Numbered from the stretch's first letter, positions 17,037 to 25,578 are shown. The stretch: DNA of 64,000 bases from Inquilinus sp. Marseille-Q2685 (GCF_916619195.1 NZ_CAKAKL010000011.1:62001-126000), one strand, 5' to 3'. Translations and numbers: made by a program. Notes: generated from the sequence alone by a model not told the origin.

Positions 17037-17675
17037 CTAATAGGCCAGCCGCCCATACATGTCGTCGAAGGGCATCATCACATGCTCGCGATAGGCCGGC
17101 CGCCCGGCCAGCCGGGCGTACCAGGCGCGAACATGCGGCACCGCGGGCGTCTCCAGCCCCATGCCGAAATAGCGGACCAGCACGGTGCCGGCCGGGATGT
17201 CGGCCAGGCCGAAGGCGTCGCCCGCCAGGAAGGGACGGCCGGCCAGGTGTTCGTCCAGCAGCCGGAAATGGGCGGCGCAGGCCTCCTGCTTGCGGGCGAT
17301 CAGCTCGCGGTTGCGCTCGGCCTCCGGCGTCCGCCAATAGCCCCAGAACAAATCCATGAAATCGCGCTGCAGCATCGCCAGCGACCAGTCCATCCAGCGG
17401 TCGGACAGCGACCGTTCGGCCGGGTCCGCCGGCCAGAACCGGCCATGCCGGGCCGCCAGGTAGCGCAGGATGCTGTGCGATTCCCACACCACCGTGCCGC
17501 CGTCGTCGATCCCCGGCACCCGGCCATGCGGGTTCCTGGCGCGGAAGGCCGGGTCGTCCAGCCCGCCGAAATCGCCGCCGGCCGGGATGTGCCGATGCGG
17601 CAGGCCGAGCTCGCCCACCAGCCACATCACCTTCTGCACGTTGAAGGCGTTGCGCCGGCCCCAGATCGTCAGCAT
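17037..17675 (-). CDS. Glutathione S-transferase family protein
   Basis: Protein of 212 residues with an N-terminal thioredoxin-like domain (MLTIWGRRNAFNVQKVMWLV, then RNPHGRVPGIDD and the glutathione-binding WESHSILRYLA) and an all-helical C-terminal domain. GSTs conjugate glutathione to electrophiles or isomerise and reduce substrates; the WGRRNAFNV opening is common in bacterial GSTs of unknown substrate. Its ATG overlaps the end of the upstream TetR gene by 7 bp, so regulator and enzyme are co-transcribed and coupled. Detoxification under TetR control is inferred. Confidence 0.9.
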   Translation of the reverse strand: MLTIWGRRNAFNVQKVMWLVGELGLPHRHIPAGGDFGGLDDPAFRARNPHGRVPGIDDGGTVVWESHSILRYLAARHGRFWPADPAERSLSDRWMDWSLAMLQRDFMDLFWGYWRTPEAERNRELIARKQEACAAHFRLLDEHLAGRPFLAGDAFGLADIPAGTVLVRYFGMGLETPAVPHVRAWYARLAGRPAYREHVMMPFDDMYGRLAY

Positions 17676-18289
17676 GGCTCCGATTCCCTGAATGGTCGTC
17701 CGGTCAAGACGTCGTCATAGATCGTCAGATAGCGCAGCCGCTCCGGCCGCGGCTCGCGGAAGGCCATGGCGTAGTAGCCGATCTGGTGGAAATAGCTGAC
17801 CCGGGTTCGGATCAGCGCCTCGTCGCCGTCATAGCCCATCTGGTCGAAGGCGCGGCGCAGCAGGCCCATGCGGAAATCGTCGGCGCCCTGCACCGCCCGC
17901 GCCACCTCCTTCGAGGCGCGGCCCCAGTCCCGCACCGCCATGTCCAGCGCCGGGCTGAACGGGTCCTCGTCGACCCAGACGTTGCGGAAGGCGCGGAACA
18001 ACGCCGTCCCCTCGAGGTCGGCCCGACCATCGAGGGCTTCGAACGGCGCGCAGTTGCGGCGGCGCCATTCGTCCAGGAGCGCCGCCAGCAGGTCCTTCAG
18101 CCCTTTGAAGTGGAAATAGAAGCTGCCGCGCGTCACCTTCAGCGACCGGGCCAGCCGGTCGACCTTGACGCTGGCGACGCCGCCCTTCTCCAGCACCTTC
18201 AGCGCGGCACGGATCCAGTCCTCGCGGCTCAGCGTCCGGCGGCCGTTTCCCGCCTCCGCCGTCGCTTTGCTGTTCTTCGCTGTCGCCAA
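17669..18289 (-). CDS. TetR/AcrR family transcriptional regulator
   Basis: Regulator of 206 residues. The N-terminal helix-turn-helix covers residues about 20-65 (RTLSREDWIRAALKVLEKGG, then VKVDRLARSLKVTRGSFYFH). The C-terminal region contains RYLTIYDDVLTGRP. The coding region stays open far upstream, but the start is taken as TTG at 18289 because GAGGA (18298-18302) lies 8 nt away and upstream residues do not look like protein; the start is moderately certain. It is first in an operon with GST and DUF1697, divergent from the HcnB-like gene at 18422, and may control both directions. Confidence 0.8.
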   Translation of the reverse strand: MATAKNSKATAEAGNGRRTLSREDWIRAALKVLEKGGVASVKVDRLARSLKVTRGSFYFHFKGLKDLLAALLDEWRRRNCAPFEALDGRADLEGTALFRAFRNVWVDEDPFSPALDMAVRDWGRASKEVARAVQGADDFRMGLLRRAFDQMGYDGDEALIRTRVSYFHQIGYYAMAFREPRPERLRYLTIYDDVLTGRPFRESEPC

Positions 18290-18421
18290 TGCGTCCGTCC
18301 TCGATCGGTGCCGGCGGTAGCCTTGCGTCACCAGCCAGATGCCGACCCCACCCTGGATGCCCGCCGCAGGCAAGGCAAGAGGGGAGCCGGCCCGGACGCC
18401 GCGTCGGAGACCAAGCCAGCC

Positions 18422-20029
18422 ATGTCCCATCCCCCGATCGACCCGAAATCCGTCGCCGGGAAGACCCCGGAGGTCGAACGCCATGTCCAGCTTCTCGTCA
18501 TCGGCGCCGGCCCGGCCGGCATCGCCGCGGCGGCCGAGGCGGCGGCGCGCGGGCTGGAGGTGCTGCTGGTCGACGAGAACCCGGTCGACGGTGCCCTGAT
18601 CGGCATGGACGTGCCGCTGCATTTCGGCGGCCGGGCCACCGCCGCGGTGAACACCCCCGGCCGGCTGCTGGAGACCTTCCTGGAGGCGTCGCCGGAGCTG
18701 GCGGAGCTGTTCGACAAGGGTGTCGAGGTTCTGCTGCAGACCACGGTCTGGGGCCTGTTCGCCAACGCCCCCGGGGTGCAGTGGATGCCGGGCCCGGTCG
18801 CCGGCCTGGCCGACACCGACCGGTCCTGGCTGGTCGGCTTCGACCGCGTCGTGGTCGCCGCCGGGCGGCGCGACCTGGGCATGTCCTTCCCCGGCTGGGA
18901 CCTGCCCGGGGTGATGGGCGTGACCGCGGCGCACCGGCTGATCGCCGGCTACGACGCTTTCGCCGGCCGGCGTCTCCTGATCCTCGGCACCGGCGCCGAG
19001 GCGCTGGACCTGGCCCTGACGGCGCTGGGCCGCGGGCTGGAGGTGGCAGGGCTGGTCGAAGTGGCGGAGCAGCCGGTCGGCCCCGCCGAGCTGGTCGAGG
19101 CGGTGAAGGCCCATGGCGTGCCGGTGCTGACCGGCCATGTGATCAAGGCGGCCTCGGGCGGCGTCGAGGGCGTCACCACCGCCACCCTGGTACGGATCGA
19201 CGACCAGCTGTCGCCGGTGCCGGGCAGCGAGCGCGACATCGCCTGCGACACGGTCGCTCTCGGCATCGGCACGGTGCCGAACATCGAGCTGCTGGCGGCG
19301 CTGGACGCCGCGCTGGTGCACGCCCCCGCCCGCGGCGGCCATGTGCCGGTCATCGACAAGGACGGCCGCCCCGCCCGGCCCTTCGCCTATGCCGTCGGCG
19401 ACTGCGCCGGCATCCACGCCGCCAAATCGGTCGACCCCGCCGTGGCGCAGCAGGAGGGCCGGGTGGCGGCCATCGCCGCCGCCGCGTCGCTGGGCAAGGC
19501 GGCCGAGGGCGACGTCGTGGCGGCCCGGGCCGGGCTGGCCCAGCCGGTCCAGGGCCAGGCCGATCACCGCATGACCTGGCTGAAAGCGCTCTTGAACACC
19601 GGCGGGCTCGACGTGCTGGTCTGCCAGTGCGAGGAGGTCAGCCGCGGCGAGCTGCTGGACATCAGCCCGCCCCGCTATCTCGAGCGCAAGTCGAACAAGA
19701 TGGGCACCCGGTCGTTGACCACCCTCCTCGAGGACGGCCCGGTCAACCAGGACCAGGTCAAGCGCCTGACCCGCGCCGGCATGGGGCTGTGCCAGGGCCG
19801 CCGCTGCCGCGAGCAGGTGGCGATGCTGCTGGCCCTGTCGTCCCGCGTCGATGTCGGCCGGGTGCCGCTGGCCAGCTATCGCCCGCCGGTGCGGCCGCTG
19901 CCGCTGAAGGTGCTGTGGCCGCAGGACGAGGCCGCGGTGGTGCGGCAGGAATGGGATTCCTGGTTCGGCATCGAGAGCCAGTGGATGCCGTGGTGGGAGA
20001 TCCCCGCCGGCGAGACGAAGCAGGGCTGA
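18422..20029 (+). CDS. HcnB-like FAD/NAD(P) oxidoreductase with [2Fe-2S] BFD domain
   Basis: Protein of 535 residues with an FAD motif GAGPAG (28-33), a second nucleotide-binding motif LILGTGAEAL in the middle, and a C-terminal BFD-type iron-sulfur domain with C401-x-C403 and C457-x4-C462 (MGLCQGRRC). This is the alpha-type subunit of HcnBC, opine-oxidase and D-hydroxyproline-dehydrogenase complexes that oxidise amino acids. Between the cysteine pairs there is extra sequence (PPRYLERKSNKMGTRS) compared with the short BFD form. The start at 18422 is where homology begins. It pairs with the DAO-type gene 15 bp downstream. No separate ferredoxin-like HcnA gene is visible. Confidence 0.85.
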   Translation: MSHPPIDPKSVAGKTPEVERHVQLLVIGAGPAGIAAAAEAAARGLEVLLVDENPVDGALIGMDVPLHFGGRATAAVNTPGRLLETFLEASPELAELFDKGVEVLLQTTVWGLFANAPGVQWMPGPVAGLADTDRSWLVGFDRVVVAAGRRDLGMSFPGWDLPGVMGVTAAHRLIAGYDAFAGRRLLILGTGAEALDLALTALGRGLEVAGLVEVAEQPVGPAELVEAVKAHGVPVLTGHVIKAASGGVEGVTTATLVRIDDQLSPVPGSERDIACDTVALGIGTVPNIELLAALDAALVHAPARGGHVPVIDKDGRPARPFAYAVGDCAGIHAAKSVDPAVAQQEGRVAAIAAAASLGKAAEGDVVAARAGLAQPVQGQADHRMTWLKALLNTGGLDVLVCQCEEVSRGELLDISPPRYLERKSNKMGTRSLTTLLEDGPVNQDQVKRLTRAGMGLCQGRRCREQVAMLLALSSRVDVGRVPLASYRPPVRPLPLKVLWPQDEAAVVRQEWDSWFGIESQWMPWWEIPAGETKQG

Positions 20030-20044
20030 GGCGGAGGGCGGATC

Positions 20045-21202
20045 ATGGCAGGGACGGAGAAGAACGGCGCCTCGGTCGTCATCATCGGCGGCGGCGTCAC
20101 GGGGCTGAGCGCCGGCTGGTGGCTGGCCCGCAGCGGCGTCGACGTGCTGGTGCTGGAGAAGGGCATCGTCGGCTGGGAGGCGTCGGGCCGCAACGGCGGC
20201 GGCTGCACCCATCCGCAGAGCCCGCTCTTCGCCGAGGAGCAGCGGCTGTGGCCGCAGATGGACGAGCTCCTGGGCTATCCGACCGAGCACCAGCCGCGCC
20301 GGCTGAAGATCGTGCTGCACGAATCCGACGTCGAGTTCATGCTGGGCTGGGTGCGGATGGGCGAGAAGCAGGGCTTCCATTACGAGACCCTGGACGGCCA
20401 GCAGATCCGCGAGCTGGCGCCGCTGGTGGGCGACAATGTCGAGCGCGGCTATCTGCTGAACTATGGCGGCCACGCCAACCCGCAGCGCACCTCCCAGGCC
20501 TATGCCTGGGCGCTGCAGGATCTGGGCGGCAGCATCCTGCAGCACTGCACGGTGACCGGCTTCGACACCGAAGGCGGCAAGGTGACGACGGTCCGCACCG
20601 ACCGCGGCGATTTCGGCTGCGATCATGTGGTGATCGCGGCTGGGCCGCAGACCGGCCTGCTGGCCGGGATGCTGGGCGTCGACCTGCCGGTCGCCTCCGG
20701 CCGGGCCGAGATGATCGTCACCGAGCCGCTGCCGCCGATGCCGATGAGCGGGGTCGACGGCAACGGCCTGTACGGACGGCAGACGCTCCGCGGCAACCTG
20801 GTCTATGGCGGCGGCCCGCATGAATGGCTGCCGCCGGCCGACCTCTCGACGCCGCCGAAGCCGTCCAGCCCACTCTTGCGCAACATCGGCCGGCGGCTGA
20901 TGGAGCTGTTCCCGAAGGCCGCGCATGTGCGGATGATCCGCAGCTGGTCGGGCGTGATCGAGAACACGCCGGACGGGCGGGCGGTGATCGACCGGATGCC
21001 GGGCTTCGACAACGCCATCGTCGCCACCATGTCGAGCGTCGGCTTCGGCCTGTCGCCGGCCAGCGGCCACGCCATCCGCGACCTGATCCTCGACGGCGCC
21101 TGCAGCTTCGCCGACCTCTCGACCATGCGCCTCGACCGCTTCGCCGGCCTGCCCAAGGACTGGCGCGAGGCCCAGGGCTGGCTGCCGCCGGTCGCGGCGT
21201 GA
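20045..21202 (+). CDS. HcnC-like FAD-dependent amino acid/amine dehydrogenase (DAO family)
   Basis: Protein of 385 residues in the D-amino-acid-oxidase family. The N-terminal FAD motif is VIIGGGVTGLSAGWWLA, then VLEKGIVGWEASGRNGGG, and the C-terminal region is SWSGVIENTPDGRAVIDRMPG with GFGLSPASGHAI. This is the substrate-oxidising beta-type subunit partnering HcnB-like proteins. The gene lies 15 bp after the HcnB-like gene in the same operon. Members oxidise glycine, D-hydroxyproline, opines or sarcosine; which one applies here cannot be told from sequence alone. Together with the two sox loci it adds to an amine-oxidation theme. Confidence 0.85.
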   Translation: MAGTEKNGASVVIIGGGVTGLSAGWWLARSGVDVLVLEKGIVGWEASGRNGGGCTHPQSPLFAEEQRLWPQMDELLGYPTEHQPRRLKIVLHESDVEFMLGWVRMGEKQGFHYETLDGQQIRELAPLVGDNVERGYLLNYGGHANPQRTSQAYAWALQDLGGSILQHCTVTGFDTEGGKVTTVRTDRGDFGCDHVVIAAGPQTGLLAGMLGVDLPVASGRAEMIVTEPLPPMPMSGVDGNGLYGRQTLRGNLVYGGGPHEWLPPADLSTPPKPSSPLLRNIGRRLMELFPKAAHVRMIRSWSGVIENTPDGRAVIDRMPGFDNAIVATMSSVGFGLSPASGHAIRDLILDGACSFADLSTMRLDRFAGLPKDWREAQGWLPPVAA

Positions 21203-21230
21203 CGGCGGGGCCGGGGATAGGCGGCCCCCT

Positions 21231-21289
21231 CATGCCCGGGCCTGACCCGGGCATCCGGAAGGCGGGGCTCGCCATGACGAATCACGATT
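21231..21289. repeat. Dispersed repeat, CATGCCCGGG…GCCATGACG type, partial
   Basis: Begins CATGCCCGGGCCTGACCCGG and ends GGCTCGCCATGACG. It combines one arm like the repeats at 33541 and 43379 with one arm like those at 22840 and 27423. It lies 3' of the HcnC-like gene. Confidence 0.55.
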
Positions 21290-21376
21290 CCGGCCGTTGA
21301 CATGAGCGACCGCCCCTTCCCCTGCCGCGGCCCGGACCCCACATCGAAGGTCCAGCATACAGCAGGGCCGAGCGCC

Positions 21377-21757
21377 ATGAGCGAGAAGCCGAGGAAGATC
21401 CCCGGACCCGACCACCCGATCACGGTCACGCCGAATCCGGCACGGGTCGTGGTCACGATCGCCGGCCGGGTCGTCGCCGACAGCCGCAACGCGCTGACGC
21501 TGCGCGAGGCGAGCTACCCGCCGGTGCAGTACATCCCGCGGAAGGACGTGGACATGGCGGCGCTGCAGCGCACCGACCACGCGACCTACTGCCCCTACAA
21601 GGGCGACGCCGCCTATTACAGCATCCCGGCCGGCGGCGATCGCGCGGCGAACGCGGTCTGGACCTACGAGGCGCCCTACGACGCCGTCGCAGGCATCAAG
21701 GACCACCTCGCCTTCTACCCGGACCGCGTCGATTCGATCGCCGAGCAGCCGGGCTGA
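21377..21757 (+). CDS. DUF427 domain protein
   Basis: Protein of 126 residues. It contains PDHPITVTPNPARVVV, the family core ADSRNALTLREASYPPV, YIPRKDVDM, THATYCPYKG-like HATYCPYKGDAAYYSI, and VWTYEAPYDA, all features of DUF427 beta-barrel proteins. Function is unknown. An in-frame ATG exists at 21302, but homology begins with MSEKPRKIPGPDHPI at 21377, so that start is preferred. Separated from the HcnBC-like pair by a repeat, it is probably an independent unit. It converges on the VOC gene with another repeat between. Confidence 0.85.
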   Translation: MSEKPRKIPGPDHPITVTPNPARVVVTIAGRVVADSRNALTLREASYPPVQYIPRKDVDMAALQRTDHATYCPYKGDAAYYSIPAGGDRAANAVWTYEAPYDAVAGIKDHLAFYPDRVDSIAEQPG

Positions 21758-21764
21758 ACCGACC

Positions 21765-21850
21765 CGTCATTGCGAGCGCAGCGAAGCAATCCAGGGCGGC
21801 TTCCACCGGCCCCTGGATTGCTTCGTCGGCTTCGCCTCCTCGCAATGACG
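21765..21850. repeat. Dispersed palindromic repeat, GTCATTGCGAG family
   Basis: The left part CGTCATTGCGAGCGCAGCG and right part GCCTCCTCGCAATGACGG form a long imperfect palindrome with an inner pair AGCAATCCAGG / CCTGGATTGCT. It fills the gap between the convergent DUF427 and VOC genes. Relatives lie at 22797, 27423 and 28786 and in the IS-split copy at 58357/59436. Confidence 0.75.
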
Positions 21851-21866
21851 GAGGGCGGCAGCGATG

Positions 21867-22277
21867 CTACGGGAACAGTCCCGGCGCGTCCGCCCGATGG
21901 CAGACGCAGCATAGCTTGTTGCCGTCCGGGTCCCTGACATAGGCGCCGTAGTAGTGCGGGTGATAGTGCGGCCGGGTGCCGGGCGCGCCCTCGTCGGCGC
22001 CGCCCGCCGCCAGCGCCGCCTTGTGGAAGGCGTCGACCTGGCCGCGCTCGCGCACGTTGAAGCCGATGGTGACGCCGTTGCCGAAGGTCGCCTTCTCGCC
22101 GTTGATCGGGCGGCAGATCAGGAATTCCGGGCCGCTGTCGGCCTCCGGTACGTAGCACAGCCAGCCGGCGACCCGGTCGTCGAGCTGGCAGCGCAGGCCG
22201 ATCGCCGCCAGCACCCGGTCGTAGAACTGCTTGGCCCGGTCGATGTCGTTGGTGCCCACCGTGATGTGGCTGAACAT
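21867..22277 (-). CDS. VOC-fold (glyoxalase/dioxygenase superfamily) protein
   Basis: Protein of 136 residues starting MFSHITVGTNDIDRAKQFYD, the standard opening of vicinal-oxygen-chelate proteins, and ending with YGAYVRDPDGNKLCCVCH. A histidine near residue 4 and acidic positions typical of metal sites are present, but no specific substrate (methylglyoxal, catechol, fosfomycin) can be assigned. The frame is open further upstream; the ATG at 22277 matches the family start. A perfect 8-bp-arm hairpin (22313-22337) lies in its leader. Confidence 0.85.
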   Translation of the reverse strand: MFSHITVGTNDIDRAKQFYDRVLAAIGLRCQLDDRVAGWLCYVPEADSGPEFLICRPINGEKATFGNGVTIGFNVRERGQVDAFHKAALAAGGADEGAPGTRPHYHPHYYGAYVRDPDGNKLCCVCHRADAPGLFP

Positions 22278-22312
22278 GGCCCTCCCCGCGGCGCATGGCC
22301 TTCTGTGTTCCG

Positions 22313-22337
22313 CGCATCGGGCTCGCCAGCCGATGCG
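22313..22337. other. Hairpin in divergent intergenic region
   Basis: CGCATCGG (22313-22320) and CCGATGCG (22330-22337) form perfect 8-bp arms around a 9-nt loop, 35 bp upstream of the VOC start. It could be an operator or leader structure. The rest of the 233-bp gap shows nothing else recognisable. Confidence 0.35.
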
Positions 22338-22510
22338 ACGGAGATGGCCCAGCATAGCGTCCGCCCCACCCGGAAACAAAGCGGCAACATTCCAGGGTTC
22401 TGCTGCGGAACCCGGTCCGGATGCCGGAACCGGCGCTGCCCGGCCGCTATTGATGCCCATAGCCAACATCGCACGGCCCCTGCCCCGGAACGCCGCCGAG
22501 GAGGAAGAGG

Positions 22511-22795
22511 ATGGACACCGTCGGCTCCCTGACCCAGCAGATCCACAATGATCTTCTCGCCCTGATCGGCGAGCGGTCCGAGGACTATGCCGCCGAGGCC
22601 GGCGGCGACCCGCAGGCGGTCAGCGGCGCGCTGATCGGGGCGCTGGCCTTCCTGACCGGCCAGATGATCGCCGCCTCGGTCGAGGCGGAGGGCGTGACGC
22701 CGCTGCTCGAGCGGGCCAGCGCCAATATGCGCGTCGGCGCCGAGGTCGGCGTCGCGCCGGTGCAGACCATCGACACCGGTGTCACGCTGCACTGA
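22511..22795 (+). CDS. Small hypothetical protein
   Basis: Protein of 94 residues starting MDTVGSLTQQIHNDLLALIG, preceded by a strong purine-rich ribosome site (GAGGAAGAGG). The sequence is helical and Ala/Gly-rich, with one moderately hydrophobic segment (SGALIGALAFLTGQMIAASV, about 36-55) that could be an amphipathic or weak membrane helix. No cysteines and no known domain. Codon usage is like its neighbours, supporting a real gene. It converges on the transporter operon with a repeat in between. Function unknown. Confidence 0.6.
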   Translation: MDTVGSLTQQIHNDLLALIGERSEDYAAEAGGDPQAVSGALIGALAFLTGQMIAASVEAEGVTPLLERASANMRVGAEVGVAPVQTIDTGVTLH

Positions 22796-22796
22796 G

Positions 22797-22945
22797 ACCT
22801 ATACCGGCGGTTTTTAAGATCGATCTTCGATTCCTTCCCCGTCATGGCGAGGCGCGCAGCGCCGTGGCCATCCAGGGACCGGTGCGAGCCGCCCTGGATG
22901 GCCACGCCCCCCAATTGGACTCCGGGGCGGGGCTCGCCATGACGG
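22797..22945. repeat. Composite dispersed repeat, GTCATGGCGAG family plus tail
   Basis: The core 22840-22945 runs from GTCATGGCGAGGCGCGCAG to GGCTCGCCATGACGG, with inner GGCCATCCAGGG / CCCTGGATGGCC. A tail at 22797-22830 contains CCTATACCGGCGG and AAGATCGATCTT. The same core-plus-tail arrangement, in opposite orientation, occurs at 27423-27560. It lies between convergent genes. Confidence 0.75.
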
Positions 22946-22968
22946 TCCATTGCTTCGGGCCGCCGGTA

Positions 22969-23754
22969 TCAGCCGTCCGCCTCCGCCATCCGCCTCACCT
23001 CCTCGCGGATCGAGCCGAGGATGCGGTGGCGCAGGCGGATGAACTCGTCGGTCTCCGCGATCTCCGGCGCCCGCGGGCGCGGCAGCGGCACCGGCACGAT
23101 CTCCTTGATCCGGCCCGGCCGGCTGGACATCACCGCCACCCGGTCGGACAGGTAGACCGCCTCGTCGACATCGTGGGTCACGAACAGCACGGCCAGGCGG
23201 TGCGCCTCCCAGATGTCGGTCAGAAGCTCCTGCATCTGCTGCCGGGTCAGGGCGTCGAGCGCGCCGAACGGCTCGTCCATCAGCAGGATCTTGGGGCGGT
23301 AGCACAGCGCCCGGGCGATGGCGACGCGCTGCTTCATGCCGCCGGAGAGCTGGCTGGGCCAGGCATCGGCGAAGCGGGCGAGGCCGACCAGCGCCAGGTG
23401 CTCGCGCGCCGTCTCCCTCACCTGCGCCGCCGGCAGGCCGAGGCCGCGCAGGGCGAATTCGACATTGCCGAGCGCCGTCAGCCAGGGCATCAGCGTGTAG
23501 CTCTGGAACACCACGCCGCGGTCGCGGCCCGGCCCCGCGATCGGCCGGCCGTCGACCAGCACCGCGCCTTCGTCGAAGTCCTGCAGCCCCCCGACGATCG
23601 ACAGCAGGGTGGACTTGCCGCAGCCCGAGGCGCCGACCAGCGACACGAACTCGTTCTCGCCCAGCACCAGGTCGATGCCCTGCAGCACCTGCAGCCGGTC
23701 CTGCTTCTGCACGAAGCTCTTGGACAGGGACCGGACCTCCAGCCGCGCCGTCAT
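22969..23754 (-). CDS. ABC transporter ATP-binding protein (TauB/SsuB/NrtD-type)
   Basis: ATPase of 261 residues. Walker A is GASGCGKST (41-49), the Q-loop is VVFQSYTLMPWL, the signature is LSGGMKQR, Walker B is ILLMDEPFGALD and the H-loop is VLFVTHDVDEAVYLSDR. The LMPWLTALGNVEFAL and DEAVYLSD patterns are characteristic of importers for nitrate, sulfonates, taurine and related small substrates. Its start overlaps the permease stop by 4 bp. It powers import across the inner membrane with the two genes upstream on this strand. Confidence 0.92.
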   Translation of the reverse strand: MTARLEVRSLSKSFVQKQDRLQVLQGIDLVLGENEFVSLVGASGCGKSTLLSIVGGLQDFDEGAVLVDGRPIAGPGRDRGVVFQSYTLMPWLTALGNVEFALRGLGLPAAQVRETAREHLALVGLARFADAWPSQLSGGMKQRVAIARALCYRPKILLMDEPFGALDALTRQQMQELLTDIWEAHRLAVLFVTHDVDEAVYLSDRVAVMSSRPGRIKEIVPVPLPRPRAPEIAETDEFIRLRHRILGSIREEVRRMAEADG

Positions 23755-24554
23755 CGCCGCGCCCGCTCATAGGGGAACAGGCGCTGCGCCAGCGCCTTCA
23801 TGCCCTGGTCGGTGACCAGGCCGAGCACGCCCAGCACCAGGATGTAGCCGATGATCGTGTCGGTCTGGAAAAACCGCTGCGCCGTGGTGATGCGGTAGCC
23901 GAGGCCGGAGGTCGCGGCCACCAGCTCGGCCAGCACCAGCCAGGTCCAGGCCCAGCCGAGGCTGATCCGCATCGAATCCCAGATCCCGGGCAGCGCCGCC
24001 GGGATCACGATCGCGGTCAGGATCCGGCGCGGCTTCATCTCCAGCGTGCGGCCGACATCGATGAAGTCCCATGGCACGCGCTTGACGTTGTCCATGATCA
24101 GCAGGACCTGCTGGAAGAAGGTGCCGATCCAGATGATCAGGAACTTCTGCAGGTCGCCGGTGCCCGTCCACAGGATGGTCAGCGGCACGAAGGCGACCAC
24201 CGGCATGTAGCGGACGAAATCCACCACCGGCTCGATCAGCGCCTCCCACACATGGTAGCGGCCGATCAGCACGCCGATCGGCACCGCGAACACGGTGGCC
24301 AGCAGAAAGCCGACCAGGATGCGGTAGATGCTGACCGCCGCGTCGTCCCACAGTTGGCCGGACTGCGCCAACGACCACAGTCGGCCCGCCACCTGCACCG
24401 GCGAGGGCAGGAACAGCGGCCGCACCAGCCCGGTCAGCGTCACCGCCGCCCACAGCAGCAGCAGGCCGAGGAAGACCAGCGCGGCGATGCCGGCGAAGCG
24501 CGCCGGCGTCAGCCTGGTGTCGAGGCGGAAGAGGCGCGGCCGGCCGGCGGTCAT
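23751..24554 (-). CDS. ABC transporter permease (TauC/SsuC-type)
   Basis: Integral membrane protein of 267 residues with about six hydrophobic segments, starting near FAGIAALVFLGLLLLWAAV. It has the binding-protein-dependent permease fold, with the cytoplasmic EAA-like loop around DVGRTLEMKPRRILTAIVIP, which contacts the ATPase. FVRYMPVVAFVPLTILWTG is typical of the nitrate/sulfonate/taurine permease family. It is the middle gene of a substrate-binding protein, permease, ATPase operon, 10 bp after the binding-protein stop. Confidence 0.92.
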   Translation of the reverse strand: MTAGRPRLFRLDTRLTPARFAGIAALVFLGLLLLWAAVTLTGLVRPLFLPSPVQVAGRLWSLAQSGQLWDDAAVSIYRILVGFLLATVFAVPIGVLIGRYHVWEALIEPVVDFVRYMPVVAFVPLTILWTGTGDLQKFLIIWIGTFFQQVLLIMDNVKRVPWDFIDVGRTLEMKPRRILTAIVIPAALPGIWDSMRISLGWAWTWLVLAELVAATSGLGYRITTAQRFFQTDTIIGYILVLGVLGLVTDQGMKALAQRLFPYERARR

Positions 24555-24564
24555 TGGCCCAGGG

Positions 24565-25578
24565 TCACTGAGCGACGGCGGCGACGAAGCGCGGATCGAT
24601 CAGCCCGGCGGCGTCGACGTCGCCCTGCAGCAGCCCCGCGGCCTGGGCGGCCTTCTTGACGTCGGCGATGACGTGCTGGGTGAAGGCGCCGGTCAGCTGG
24701 GCCTTGTTGTCCGCCAGGGTGTAGAAGGTGACGCCGTCGAAGGCGGTCGACAGCTCTTCCGGCGACGCGCCCACCGCCTTGGCGATGATGGCCCGGCCGC
24801 CCGCCGTGTCCTTGGCATAGTCGTCATGGGCGGCCTGCCAGGCGCGCAGCAGCGCCGCGATCTGGCCCGGCTTCTCCTTCAGCACCTCCTCGCGCACCAC
24901 GAAGACGTCGGAGACCAGGCCCGGATCCTCCGCCGCGGTGTACAGCAGCTTGACCGCGGGATCCTGGCTGCGCGCCAGGGTCAGATAGGGCTCGTAGGTC
25001 ACCGCCACCGGCACGCGCTTGGCGATCAGCGCCGCGCCGGCATCCGAGGCCGGCATCGGCACCGACCGGACGTCGGCCAGCGTCATGCCGTTGGCCGCGA
25101 GGGCGTAGTTCAGCAGGATGTGGCTGGTGGTGCCCTCCTCATAGGCCACCTCCTTGCCCTTGAGGTCGGCGATGCCTTTGACGTCCGGCCCGGCCAGGAT
25201 GGCGTCGGCGGTCATGCTGACGTCGAGCACCGCGACGATCCTGATCGGCAGCCCGGCCGCCGCCATCACCAGCGCGGTGTGGGTGGCGATGTTGGCGCCG
25301 TCCAGCTGGCCGCTGGCCAGGGCGGCGTTGACATCCTTGTCCTGGGTGAAGTTGATGATCTCGACATCCGACAGGCCCTGGGCCTGGAACAGCTTCTTCT
25401 CGGCCGCGACATGCCAGAGGCCGTAGCCGAGCCAGGGCTCGATGCCCATCTTGAAGCCGCCGGCCTCCGGCTTCGCCGGAACCGATTGCGCCGCAGCCGG
25501 GCCGGCCCAGGCCAGACCGATCATAATCGAGGTCGCCAGAACGGCCCCCCGCGCGCCACCATGATGTCCCATCGCCAT
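24565..25578 (-). CDS. ABC transporter substrate-binding protein (NMT1/TauA-like)
   Basis: Periplasmic binding protein of 337 residues. A signal peptide (ATSIMIGLAWAGPAAAQS, cleavage near residue 30) is followed by KMGIEPWLGYGLWHVAAEK and the family pattern LFQAQGLSDVEIINFTQDKD and ALASGQLDGANIATH. This is the NMT1/SsuA-type solute-binding fold that captures sulfonates, nitrate, pyrimidine precursors or aromatic acids. It begins a three-gene importer operon and is divergent from the HisD-like dehydrogenase, so the transported compound may be a substrate precursor for that enzyme (inferred). Confidence 0.9.
   Translation of the reverse strand: MAMGHHGGARGAVLATSIMIGLAWAGPAAAQSVPAKPEAGGFKMGIEPWLGYGLWHVAAEKKLFQAQGLSDVEIINFTQDKDVNAALASGQLDGANIATHTALVMAAAGLPIRIVAVLDVSMTADAILAGPDVKGIADLKGKEVAYEEGTTSHILLNYALAANGMTLADVRSVPMPASDAGAALIAKRVPVAVTYEPYLTLARSQDPAVKLLYTAAEDPGLVSDVFVVREEVLKEKPGQIAALLRAWQAAHDDYAKDTAGGRAIIAKAVGASPEELSTAFDGVTFYTLADNKAQLTGAFTQHVIADVKKAAQAAGLLQGDVDAAGLIDPRFVAAVAQ

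Noticed and set aside
18290-21070. Upstream 900-plus codons of an 1133-codon minus-strand frame ending in the TetR gene
   Set aside because: Only the last about 206 codons encode recognisable TetR sequence; the rest lies antisense to the HcnB/HcnC-like genes and has shadow composition (His/Gln/Arg-rich).
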